This document shows, one piece after another, positions 12,201-22,499 of a DNA stretch of 64,000 nucleotides. The position numbers were made by a program, and so were the translations under genes. Source of the DNA: Lineus longissimus. Taxonomy: Eukaryota; Nemertea; Pilidiophora; Heteronemertea; Lineidae. Numbering within the stretch: the stretch's first letter is position 1; the number at the start of each line of letters is the position of its first letter. The stretch lies in NCBI RefSeq assembly GCF_910592395.1, contig NC_088319.1, forward strand, positions 15,688,001 to 15,752,000. Reading direction: 5' to 3'. Under the pieces are notes generated by a model. That model saw only the letters and a list, made by a program, of their open reading frames with translations, searched no databases and had not been told where the DNA came from.

Positions 12201-15200
12201 AATGCAGGATTTGAAGACTTTCGATTCGGGTGTCTCAGAAAGTAACTGAAGTAGCAGAAACAACGGGTAACTTCAAGTTTAGCAAAAACGAACTCATTTT
12301 CGATTTAAGAGAATACTTCGCCATGAGTGGATGATTGCATAACAAATTTTCAGACTCGAACAATTTTAGGGTAACACATTCATATTTGCAAAAAGAATAA
12401 TGTAAATTTTCATGCGTCGTATGAAACGTACCAAGAATGGTTTTCGATAAATGCATGGCACACATGTATGCATGAAAGGTAAGCATGCTTTGAGGAGATA
12501 CCGGCTCTCGTGCAGGTCTGAATTGTTCAAGGTACGTGTAGTATATTTCTATAGCTATACTCACTCTCAATTTCTGGTTTTTATTTGATGTATTACAACG
12601 AAAGAACGAATGAATTATGAGCTTTGCTAGTTTATCGTTGACCAGGTTGAACATGCCTCAATACGATGTTACACCATCACCAATAGCAGTTATTTAGATA
12701 ACTATTTACTCAAGCAGAGCTTTATTGTGTAAATACATTGTATACATTAGTTCCAAAATTCACGATTTCCAATCTTCGAAACAGTTTTAGTTGTTATTTG
12801 AGGTACCATCCTGACTCGGCACACACTCTGGACGCAGAGGATCGGGCGCCTCGTCTCTTCCCTAATATAGGAAGACCATGATCATCAGGATTACTCGGGA
12901 TAGAATGATATTGGACTTGTGCATCGTTAACTTTCTTTATGGTTGTAGAATGTAAAACGGAAACATCTGTCGTAATGATTTCAAAATCATCATATTGACT
13001 TCAGAGTCGTCATTCTTCTGAAGATTGCCTTGCTGATTTGTAGCATAACCAAGAACCATTGCATGTTTACGGACAGACAAAAAGAAAGAAATGTACGCAC
13101 CTTTGGCATTGAGGACGCAAGAGAAGTACTGGCCCAGGTTACACACAGGGGGAACGCCTGGAAGAAAATACAGATTTATTAAGAAGACGAATTCAAGAAT
13201 AGCCTACGTGACTTTTTAAATTTCGTTCAAGGTCCGCTTCCAACTGAAAAAAAAATCGCCTTTCGGGACCAATAAACTTCCACGTTGCGTGACCAGGGGT
13301 GACGTCAGACACGTCACGGTCGAGGTAGCCGAAATTGCAAATCCTGTATTCCCTATATCATTATAACCAAAAGTGATGCCTTCAGAGGACGATTGCCATT
13401 GGCGATCATAACGGCATGATTGAGGACTCACTCTTGTCGACATTTATACACGGGAATGACAATCCCATTTGCTTCATGCTGATTACATACCCTTGCAAAA
13501 TTACACAACTTTTAACATTTGCTTAAAGTTGTGAAGGAAAAGAAGGAGAAGAAGACAAAGAAGACAAAGCTGTACGTACCATCTTTCTGTGGCATATAGA
13601 ACATGCGACAGCCGCACCGCTTCTCATAGAAATCCTTCATACATTCTAGTTTGCATCCAGTTTCTGAATAGACGGGGAAATGCTCCAGGACGTTACTCCC
13701 TGAGCAGTTACCATGGGGACCAGGAAGATATTTCATCTAAAAAACAATAAGGAGACAATGTATGCTGAGTCTTAGCAATTACGTTTTTAAAGGGGGTCCA
13801 TAGGAAGGAACCATTATGCATTGATCGCACACACTCGGCCTCGTGTGACTTGTGAAAAAATGAACAGCATGCACTGTAAGATAACAGGGACACCTATCCG
13901 TGATTTCTTGTAACTTAATCTGGCCCATTCGGCTCCTAAACCTATTCTTTCCTTATAAACATGCATTAATGAAGTCCACCTTGAAGTGGAAGCACCCTAC
14001 CAGAGAGGATGTCTTCAAAGCAAGACAAATTTGAATGCAACACCACAACATTTAAGAACCTGTGGTACCTACCACAAGCACCTTGACTCCTATAAAAGTA
14101 TGTGTTCCCGTGGCTACAGCTTGGCCCAGCTCATAGACCAGAGGCACCTCGTCCGTGTCGTAGAGCAGGACCTTCAGGCCCGCCGAGTCGTGCGGGCCAT
14201 GCATGTACTCGTATTGTTCTACATTTACTGTGAGACGGAGACCATGTTCCGTACCTGAAAACAAGATTGACCGAGTGGACCTTAGAGTAACCAGCCTATA
14301 GGTGCAACAGTACGTAGCCTCATGGCAAAGACCCTCGCCTCAGAAACCAACCAATGATAACAGAGTGTAACTTTCAAACTGGCCAATAAAACTGTGCGTG
14401 TATGTGCTCTCTCCGTTCTACATTCATGAAGGCCAACCGAGAGGCGGAAATTCATTTTGGTCATATTTTGAAAGTATTTATCACTTTTAAGGGTGATTGT
14501 ATTAGAGTGGTAAATGATAACTAAGAATACTGTCTATCAAATACAAATGTAGTTATGAGCTCAAATGCACCGAGGAAAGAGATTTTTTAAGTAAAAGTTA
14601 CGATGTGTTCATCAAGCAACCGAAATTCATATTTTCACCATTCAACAAAAGCCCACCGATGTACCCTAGTATCAGTCACGACTTGACATTTAGCAGCGCC
14701 ATTTGGGGTTAAGGAACCAGCCTGAGTTGAGTCACGATGTCATCATCAGATCACGCCAGTGGCCAAATCAATCCATGACCTTGGCTGAGACGCTAGGTGA
14801 TAGCTGATATTATTTGATGTATGGCCCAATTACCAGCGTCTGATATTTCATTGTAATAATACAGGCGGCATTCGCGCGCACGGCAATGAGAGGTGGCGCC
14901 AAGATTGCTCGGCTGGGGCTCCCTAAAGTCTGCTTAAAGGTTTGCTTTGGCCCAAAAACCCGACCTCCCTGCGGAATACATGTATAGTTACCTGTGTCTG
15001 ATATGTACAAAGGATGTGCCTGGTCTCCGTTGAAGGCGTAACAAACACCGTGATCTGTCAAAATCATGGTGAAATTTTCATGAGAGCAAGGAGAGCCATC
15101 CCAAAAACATCTGCAACGAGAAATGGAGTGTAAATGTAATGTTTTGGGAAGAACTCTGATAAACCGCGGGGACTCCAGACTTTTCACCGACAAACAGTGG

Positions 15201-17824
15201 AAATATCAGCGGATGCGCACTTTATTAAGAGTTCAGTGGTTGAGAGTGTGTAATGGTCTCACAGAGTTTCAATAGTCAATAGCCAATAGACGATGTGTAT
15301 TTGACTTCTTGACCCTTTGGGTCTTTGCCCCGTTTCCCACATTGCTTGTCCTCACTCTCAGGTCACGGATTCTCACCGAGTCAATGTTGTTTCCTAATCG
15401 CAGAACACTTTAAGACAGGGAACGCTGAATCAAAATTTGACATGACATCCATTGGGGGTTTGTAATCAATATCCACACTCATGTCATTCTGCCAACAACT
15501 TGTAATCGCTCAAAGAGCCTTTGCCGAAAGCTTTCCTTTCGTCATTTCATATGACCACCTCATCCGGTCTGGATCAGATAGACCTGAGATAAGTCGCGCA
15601 ACATGGCCACCGTATTTTCAAACACAATCATATCGAGTAAGTCATCAATTCCATAAGTGTCCGTACTACAAAGAGTAGTTGATAACGCAGATAGCGCCTG
15701 GGACTTGGCGGTGCGGTCATTGAATGACGAAGGAAGGCGTCGGGGAGGAAATAATATCAGAAAGAACTCCCTAATAAGGTGTATTCAGGCCACCAATATA
15801 TCACTAAGGAGAGGAGCGTATTATTTGGCCTTTTGGCTCACGTGTCCCCAATTCCAATCCCTTCACTTACCTGACTATCATATCCTCCTTTAGATGCGCG
15901 GTAGGGAGATAAAGATCTTCGAAATTCACCTGAGAATAGTTATTTCTTGTCAAGTTATCTAACTTTTCTTGTTTGTCTGGTTTCTCATTGTATATCTCTT
16001 CTAGAAGATTTAAATAACCTAACCTGGCAGCCTCGGTTATCCTGAAAATATAAAACGTAAACATACATGACGTGGTAAGGTAAGGTTTATTAGTGAGGTT
16101 TCGCAACGACCCGTTTAGGCCCTACGACGACGTTTATCTATTGTGTGAGTTTACCTGAACAATAGATAAACGTCGTCGAAGGGCCTAACCGGGCGGTTGC
16201 GAAACCTCACAATTATCTAATTTTGCCCCTTACTTTGCAGTAAACGAAATCTTCACAAGCCCAATACACGGTCTATTGTCATTATACAAAGCCCGCTCGC
16301 ACCTAGGCATTAAGTCCTATTGTTCTTTTGTCTGATCAAAGGGTTGTCAGGGCAAATCTTGATAACATAGACCCCACAAACAGCTTTCATGGGGGTCAAT
16401 ACGACTAAAGCTTCAAGGCCTGATAAATGTTATGTTACATTGGAGACTTCTGGCAAATGTTCAAGACTTAAGCCCGCAGCACACTAGCCGCCAACTTTGG
16501 CGACAAGAAGTGTTCAACTGACGCCTCTCGACGCCGAAGTTGGCGGCCAGTGGATCCCGGTCAGAGCACACCTGCCCAGAATCGGCGTCCAGTAGCGTCT
16601 TTTCCGCCACTTTAGGCTGCCATTTTGAAATCATGTGACATCAAAACGCATACTGATTGGCCAGAGCCTCGCCGCCGACGCCAATTCAGGCGGCAATCCG
16701 TAGCACACCTGGCTTCTTCTTGCGTTCAAACGCGGCGACACGCGTCAAAAATCAAACATGTTAGATATTTGGCGTTTAAATGCGGTAAGTGGCGGCAAGT
16801 CGTGTTCGCCGAGGCCGTTCGTAGCAGACTAGGGATTTTTCAGGCGTTCAGGACTCTTGCGGCAAAAAACGCCTGTGAACGCCGACGTTGGCGGCTAGTG
16901 TGCTACGGGCTTTAGAAGTGCAAAGAATATGGCCAAATGCCCACTTGGTGATAATTGAGTCTTAGTAACATTTGACAACAATCATGACCATATAATAAAC
17001 AACCCGATCTTTGCCATCGACCGACATTAGCCCAGTGAACTTAAAGACAATTTATCACCAGGCTAATGCAGGAATGGATATCATCTCCAGTCTTTGCCAT
17101 GAAAGTAACCTCTCTCTCACTGGGATTGCTCAATTATCAATAACTCGTATCTACATGATCCACTTTTCCAATTAGGTTATTGTATGTCAAAGCCATTGTA
17201 TCTATAATTCATTCTTCAGCAACGGAAAAATCATTCACCATGATAACCATGACATGTTTTATACCTTTTTTCACATTTAGAAGTTTAATGGCTGATCGGG
17301 GAGCTGTAGCCGGTTGTTGATATTGCAACCGCTAAGGCCACAGAAGTATGGTTCTACTCCGTAGTCTTGGTTGATATGAAAGCACGAATCAGTAATGCGT
17401 CTGCTGAGTCTGTAGTCAAACGCGGCATGTACTGCAGCGGAATGTCTTTTAATATGATTGTTGTCAGTAGTGTGTCGTTTTGATCTTCATCTGCCTGCGG
17501 CGGAACTGCGTCGAACAAGCATGTAAGGCGCCGTCTGATTGGCCATTACCAGATTTAAGGTAGAAAAATCTCTGAAGAAAGTGGCGAAGGCCGTTAATCA
17601 AGTGTAACAGGTCGCTATCATTTCGACAGCTACTCCCCCGATGTGACGTTACTTACCTGAAAGCGTTCTGATTGCAAATGGCGACTGCAGGGAAGCGGAT
17701 GGTTTTGTTGAAGTTTATCTCGACGTTGACCGTCACGGGGAATCGGCAGTAAAAAATGATTCGATCAACGATTTGGAAGACCATGATACCAGAGCAGGTG
17801 CAGATAAGAAGAAGCCACAGCAGT
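6243..17824 (-). CDS. DEG/ENaC-family sodium channel with a giant ectodomain insert (nine exons, 5' end missing)
   Basis: Exons on the minus strand: 17657-17824, 15871-16041, 14992-15110, 14073-14254, 13580-13736, 13101-13157, 7803-9336, 6654-6745 and 6243-6385. All introns are GT..AG, and the joined frame is uninterrupted for 873 residues. Seen in order: TM1 (residues 1-22, LLWLLLICTCSGIMVFQIVD); the post-TM1 motif FPAVAICNQNAFR (41-53); finger/thumb motifs CFWDG and CYAFNG; HGLRLTVNVEQYEYMHGPHD; GTHTFIGVKV; CGCRMFYMP; the thumb cysteines CKCPLPCSTTIYEP (295-308); then an extra domain up to about residue 790; the pre-TM2 motif ENFLQMDVFYRKLSYELVEQ (from 797); and TM2 with GASALTVFEV (838-847). 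GAS is the family selectivity-filter motif. The tail is short and lysine-rich and stops at 6243. Members are trimeric, usually amiloride-sensitive Na+ channels of 500-650 residues; this one would exceed 900. Its ligand or gating mode cannot be read from sequence. The N-terminal exon with the HG gating motif was not located. Confidence 0.93.
7803..9336 (-). other. Insert exon of the DEG/ENaC channel: about 440 extra extracellular residues
   Basis: This single 1534-base exon starts in normal family sequence (the CPLPC thumb motif, then YEPNFSYSATS). It then runs about 480 residues before the next exon resumes normal family sequence at ENFLQMDVF. In ASIC-type channels the same interval is about 50 residues and forms the knuckle helix and strands leading to TM2. 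The extra part looks largely alpha-helical, has no membrane segment and few cysteines (CKRK, KCEH, NKCR), and carries nine N-glycosylation sequons (NDT, NIT, NRT, NLS, NFT, NQT, NTS, NVT, NET), as expected of an extracellular domain. Codons run without a stop or frameshift, so it appears functional. I do not recognise the fold. Confidence 0.88.
9337..13100 (-). other. Large intron of the DEG/ENaC gene
   Basis: This 3.8-kb intron separates the VCNLGQYFSCVLNAK exon from the insert exon. The donor is at 13099-13100 (G|GTGCGT) and the acceptor is tttcag next to 9337. A 139-codon minus-strand frame at 12235-12654 has no motif or family resemblance and is treated as accidental. A GA-rich run at about 13530-13570 lies in the neighbouring intron. 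Confidence 0.7.
16093..16210. repeat. Fold-back element with about 51-bp inverted arms
   Basis: Arms 16093-16143 and 16160-16210 are near-perfect reverse complements (outer ends gtgaggtttcgcaac and gttgcgaaacctcac) around a 16-base loop. It lies in the first recognised intron of the DEG/ENaC gene, right beside the acceptor of the exon 15871-16041. It is a short non-autonomous fold-back element with no coding capacity. Confidence 0.8.
16471..16911. mobile_element. 441-bp MITE, PIF/Harbinger-like, copy 1
   Basis: Terminal inverted repeats begin agcccgcagcacactagccg and end with the near-complement cggctagtgtgctacgggct. The element is flanked by a 3-bp direct duplication TTA (16468-16470 and 16912-16914). 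A 3-bp TWA duplication is the hallmark of PIF/Harbinger elements. The interior is built from variations of ggcggc and gtagcacacctgg and encodes nothing. A second copy of exactly the same length lies at 47633-48073. This copy sits in an intron of the DEG/ENaC gene. Confidence 0.88.
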
Positions 17825-19384
17825 CTGGAAAGAAAACGTGGGAAGTAGATGTCAGATTAGGCGATCAATTTGGCCGGAGACTTGGTCCAGCGTGTCTTTG
17901 GACTGGACCCGTTTGTCAGTTGTCTCTGCACGAAAACAGAGCAGCTACGGGTAGGTTTATGGGAACTGACTTTCTTCAAACCAGTGCGGGCTGCAAGGAA
18001 GTAAGATCAATTTAAAGTAGAAAAGTAGGTAACTGCCAAGCTGCCCATCCAAAGCAGGTCGATTCAGCTTTGATGGTAAAATGACAGTACACTGGCCTCA
18101 TGGCCGTCAACGAAGACAAGGTTATAAGGATCTTAGAGAGGAACAAGAGACTACTGCCATGTTTATTCGGGGCAGAGGCCTGTATATCATAGCCATTAAA
18201 GAAAATCGAACGCTAAAACGAAGCAGCACATTTTTATAATGAGTTCGGCCTCCGGAAAAAGGACTAAGATCACTTGCAAGAAAATCTGACGATGCTTCCC
18301 ATAACCTTAGAGAAATCAACCATACATGTAGCCAAATCCAATATCTTCAACCAATATCTTACTACACTACAAACATCTTTGCCTGTGCATGTTCCGGATG
18401 CGATTAGCTATCATTCCGTTTGAAGACCGTAGCTGACTTAATATCATATCGTAGTATATATACACTTGGCAAATCCTGTCGCATGGTGCTTAGAGATCGA
18501 TTCTAATCACAGACTTCCACACACGGATTTATCAGACCGTGTTCTAGTGAGTTAAAAAGATTTCGCCTCCTTCTGAACCAGAATGTTTATCAAAAGCTTG
18601 AATTGGAACCGATGCATGCGAGCGGAAGATTTTTTCTGATGTGTTTTTGCCTTGGGCCAATCTACACTGAAATTTTATTGCGACAATCAAGAACAAATAA
18701 AGCGAGCTCTTTTATTTCTGCGACACCCCATGCGATAGTGCTTCATTTTATGTCGCAGTACACCCAAACTACCTATAGATCGCATGCGCTTTGAATGCTA
18801 TGCGAAATCGTCTCCAATCGCACTCTAATGCAAATTGCGACAACGTATGCATGCCGTCACGCGTGCGTTTTGCTGCAACCGCTTTCATTTGAAACCATCC
18901 ATCGAGTAAACAAACCTTTCTGCGATGAACGCAAAGGGCGATATCTCGAACTATGATGAACCGTCCGTAGTTAATCGGAAACGCTCCCTCAGGGAAAGAC
19001 GAGGAATATATTTCAAATTTATATTGATTAAAAAAACATCCTTAGTCACACGGATCCAGTACATCCCGCTCGCAAGCTTCTTCATTTATGGTGTTGTCAA
19101 AATGTCATTATGTTGTATTCATAGATGTATCAAAACCAAGAAAGGACTATTAATGAACGCATATTTATCACTGCCAAAATATCGATAGTGGAATTCACTT
19201 TTAATTAACTCGGAGACTGAAGATAAGGTATCTGACTTCTTTCCATCGGCTGATTCAAAATCTCGACCTGTTGGTTTATCTCAAAATTTCTTTTGGTAAT
19301 CTCTTTAAGCGGATCGGCCATTAATCATCGAATGACAGTATTGGTAGCAGGATCTGCCACAGTGGCGGCGCTGCGGTAGGTAAA
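17825..19384. other. Stretch upstream of the recognised DEG/ENaC exons; N-terminal exon not found
   Basis: The channel must have at least one more exon upstream of 17824, ending with two bases of a codon (AG would restore the usual Arg before LLW). I read the minus strand here for the family's Ser-X-His-Gly motif. HG dipeptides occur near 18157, 18535 and 18730, but none lies in a frame with a fitting donor. No other gene was seen. Confidence 0.4.
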
Positions 19385-19424
19385 GGCAGCAGTATACATG
19401 TGCAGATATTTATGATTATAATAC

Positions 19425-19430
19425 TTTATT
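19425..19430 (-). promoter_or_regulatory. Polyadenylation signal AATAAA, GPCR copy A
   Basis: AATAAA on the minus strand lies 76-81 bases past the stop codon at 19506. The same signal occurs at the same offset in the other three copies. Confidence 0.6.
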
Positions 19431-19505
19431 AACGACAACATTAACAATTATTGTCATTTGAGGCGTGTTTGTAGTGTCCAAGGGCGTTCCCACTATAGTT
19501 CCCTC

Positions 19506-21910
19506 TTAGTTTCTGCATGCGCAGCATGAGAACATCTGTCGAAGTCTCTGCTTGACGTCATCTCGATACTTCTTTCCGCCCCCTATACAGTAAAGGTAAA
19601 AGTTGATGCCATAATTCAACTCCCAAAACTGGATAATAATAAAATGTTGGCAATAAAATCTCAAACTCCAATACTCTTCTTCCATTTTGTAGTGTACCCT
19701 GACCGGCGGGATCACACTTATGACGTCATACAACCTGAAAGGAATTGACGTCACGACGTATGCAATACTAACAAGAATCAGCATTCTCGTAAAGTAGGCT
19801 GTTTCCTTCTCACGGGTCTTTTGGCCATCTTTGTTCACACCCATCTTGCCCGTTTCTTTGGCAGCTTTACGTAACACATAGATGATCCAGAGATTACAGA
19901 AAACGATAATACAGAAAGGCGCGATGGTCCCGATTGCTAGTTGATAAGCGTTGCCAAGGACTTCGAAGTCGGGGTCATCTGGCACTTGTATTTTTACCAT
20001 TCTTGTACCTGAAAAGATGAAAACAGTTCAACCCAAGAGATACGGGGTAAATTGCTTCCATCTGGGTACATGTAGTCGCCTTCCTCTCATCTGAACGTAC
20101 AGAGTCAGTAGTGAAGTTTGCAGCTACACGTTTTCAGCTACGAAACGTTGTAGCATAAATCACAGAGTCCCCCTGGATTTTAACTTAAATTAGCAAAATC
20201 AATTCAATTTAAAAACCAGAAGAAACCATGATGGAAATTGGTACAGTAATTTCTTTCTTGTAAAAGTAGCTGAATAAATATATTGATGTGCCTGTCTAAT
20301 TGGATCTATTTCTTTTTCAGTTTCTACCGGTGGAATATTGCATCCCGAGAAAGACATACACGGAAGAGCTAACACAATTGATAAGACTTACTGCATATAG
20401 GGAGGTTAAGCAAGCGTACGAAAACGAAAACGAAGCCGAAAATGTCATTGAGCATAACATGTCAGCTTCTTTCTGCGTTTTCGTCTGCGTAATTCATCGA
20501 TAGTTTTTGAATTCAACACCATAAAGCTTAAATTCCATAGTCCGAGTCTGATCCCTGTTTGCATGTAGCCAATATGCATTCGAGACCGACGGCACCGACT
20601 TCAACCGTGACCGGGGCAAAATAACTTCACAAGAAACACGAGGCACTTGTGCTTCCAATTCGTGACGTCATGACAGGTCAAGGTCACTGATGAAGCTTCA
20701 AGTTGGCGGTAAAAACGTTTCTCCTACTAAGACATTTTTTGTGCAGTTAATGAAGGGAACTAAGAGCTCATATTTCATTAAGAACTTCACATATCATCAA
20801 ACGTTGATTGGAATGATGCCACGTCTTCCGTGGCGTTTGCCGATCTTGGTGAAATAGCCAGCTAAAGAAAGCACAAGACAGCGCGAGTGCCCCGTTGTCA
20901 TGATGCAACAAGGGGTGATCGGGTGCACTTCTACGCTCTGCTTCGCTCGGAATCAAAAGTTGGGTCCAAGATCGGCAGTCACCTCCAACTACAACCTAAT
21001 TGTAAGTGTCTTACCTCCCGTGTATTCACTCTCGACGATCTTAAACGTGAAGAACATGTAGACATTAATGCTGCAGAAGAATACAAAGATGGCGGCGATC
21101 GTAATACATGCACGGCGTGATGTACAGAGCCTGGGAGCGGACATGGGGAACCGCACGACGATCAGCCTATCTATGGTCATGGCGGCCAGATAGAAACCCG
21201 AAAGGATTGCCGAGGTGTACGCCAGGTACCATATCCCCCTGAAATAGAATCGTCGAGTCGGGGTAAATGATATTTTGAGAAGCGCAACATATTTGAAATT
21301 TCAGAATGTTTTAAAGTGGGACTATACGCAGATGCTAGCCTAAGGGTTAAAGTTGGTAGTCTTGAAGTGACTAGAAGACAATTGGGGGCCTGAGCTAGTA
21401 TTCCAAATAAAAGCGGTATGGCTAGATGCTAGATGACGGCGATAGTAACACTGCACTTCTGGTTGTCTGTCATCACGATCTCGAAACCCATATTCATGAA
21501 TGTTTCTATGACGGACATCTCGACGGAAACCTATCAAAATTTGCGTAAACCTTTACTCACTGCATGGCAAACTCAGAAGGTGCGTCCTCGACAGGGGCCC
21601 AGGAGATCCAGGCTAATGCCCATCCGTGCGTTATCGTTACATTGGAGTCAACAACAGCCAGAGCTGTCATGTAATTACAAGTAGAAATCTTCCGATTGTC
21701 TTTCTGCACAGTCACCAGAATTGACATGACGTTCCCGAAGAGAGCTAGAACCACCACCACAGCGAATACATATTGTGTGAAGATCTTGTAGAGGATACGA
21801 AGGGTTAGAACCGCGGGATCTACCTCCGTTGTAGCGGTCCAAAAAACGACGGTGGATTCGGCATTGTCAGCCATGTTGACGGCAGCAAGCTCCGTTTCCT
21901 TCTCCAGCAA
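19506..21910 (-). CDS. Class A (rhodopsin-like) GPCR, copy A
   Basis: Exons 21561-21910, 21015-21238 and 19506-20008 (minus strand) join with GT..AG introns into 358 codons plus stop. Visible landmarks: TM1 LFGNVMSILV; TM2 with the sodium-site Asp (ALAVVDSN); TM3 end AMTIDRLIVV (DRY replaced by DRL); TM5 proline in IGTIAPFCII; TM6 VTSIPFRLYD; TM7 NYGINFYLYC (NPxxY replaced by NFYLY); helix 8 KKYRDDVKQRL; and a C-terminus FSCCACRN whose cysteines may be palmitoylated. The conserved TM3 cysteine and its ECL2 partner are both absent. Copy-specific residues include GIWYLAYTS, TITHGWALAWIS, GTRM and AYFTRM. A TATA-like CATAAAAG lies at 21986-21993. The two candidate starts are MLEKETE and MADNAE; I used the upstream one. 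The ligand is unknown; the family resembles lophotrochozoan orphan peptide or chemosensory receptors, which is inference. Confidence 0.93.
20327..20502 (+). other. Intronic antisense frame preceded by an acceptor-like site
   Basis: On the plus strand, inside GPCR intron 2, tctatttctttttcag is followed by an open frame starting FLPVEYCIPRK. The corresponding frame recurs at about 23321, 26317 and 29314 in the other units. In copy A it is cut short by a stop (CVIHR then stop), whereas copies B-D continue to HQYFLNSTP. Amino-acid differences between copies are frequent for the length, unlike the GPCR exons, so it is probably not a maintained gene. It could be a captured exon fragment. Confidence 0.25.
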
Positions 21911-22418
21911 CTGACTTCAAAACCAAACTCTACTGACTTCACGAAAAAATGGCACTGCGCGCAAAAAACCGCTGGGAAATGTTGTCTTTTATGCTTCAAG
22001 GGGCTCGTTCTTGCTAATGCTTGGTAATGTTGGCTTGGTTTCTTTTTCTGGCCAAGTATGTATGTACTTTGGACTTGGCTTTTTCCGTCGCCAGGTATGT
22101 TACCAGAGAACTACGATGCAAAAGTATACGCAGCGCAGTACGAAACGAATCATTTGACGAGGCTTATCCGACGTACATCACCTGAACGGTGAGCTAGATG
22201 TAGAATGCATGAAATCAAATATGATATTACTGTTATATCAACTGGATATAAAACCCCCAGGGCGGGTCGGCGCAGGAGTTTTTATGACGACGAAGATGAG
22301 GACGCAATGATTGTAATTGGACTAGTTATGCAACAAAACAGCACGGACAATCGGCATACGAGATACAAAGATGTAATGGGCAGCAGTATACATGTACAGA
22401 TATTTATGATTATAATAC

Positions 22419-22424
22419 TTTATT
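22419..22424 (-). promoter_or_regulatory. Polyadenylation signal AATAAA, GPCR copy B
   Basis: AATAAA on the minus strand, 76-81 bases past the stop codon at 22500. Confidence 0.6.
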
Positions 22425-22499
22425 AAAGACAACATTACCAATTATTGTCATTTGAGGCGTGTTTGTAGTGTCCAAGGGCGTTCCCACTATAGTTCCCTC

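Noticed and set aside
12235-12654. 139-codon minus-strand frame inside a DEG/ENaC intron
   Set aside because: It is not needed for the channel frame, which joins perfectly across the intron, and it has no motifs.
18500-18740. Minus-strand His-Gly dipeptides considered as the missing N-terminal channel exon
   Set aside because: The spacing to TM1 and the required donor phase do not fit, and stop codons follow closely.
20887-21120. 77-codon plus-strand frames opposite GPCR exon 2 in several units
   Set aside because: Antisense shadow of the TM3-TM4 exon.
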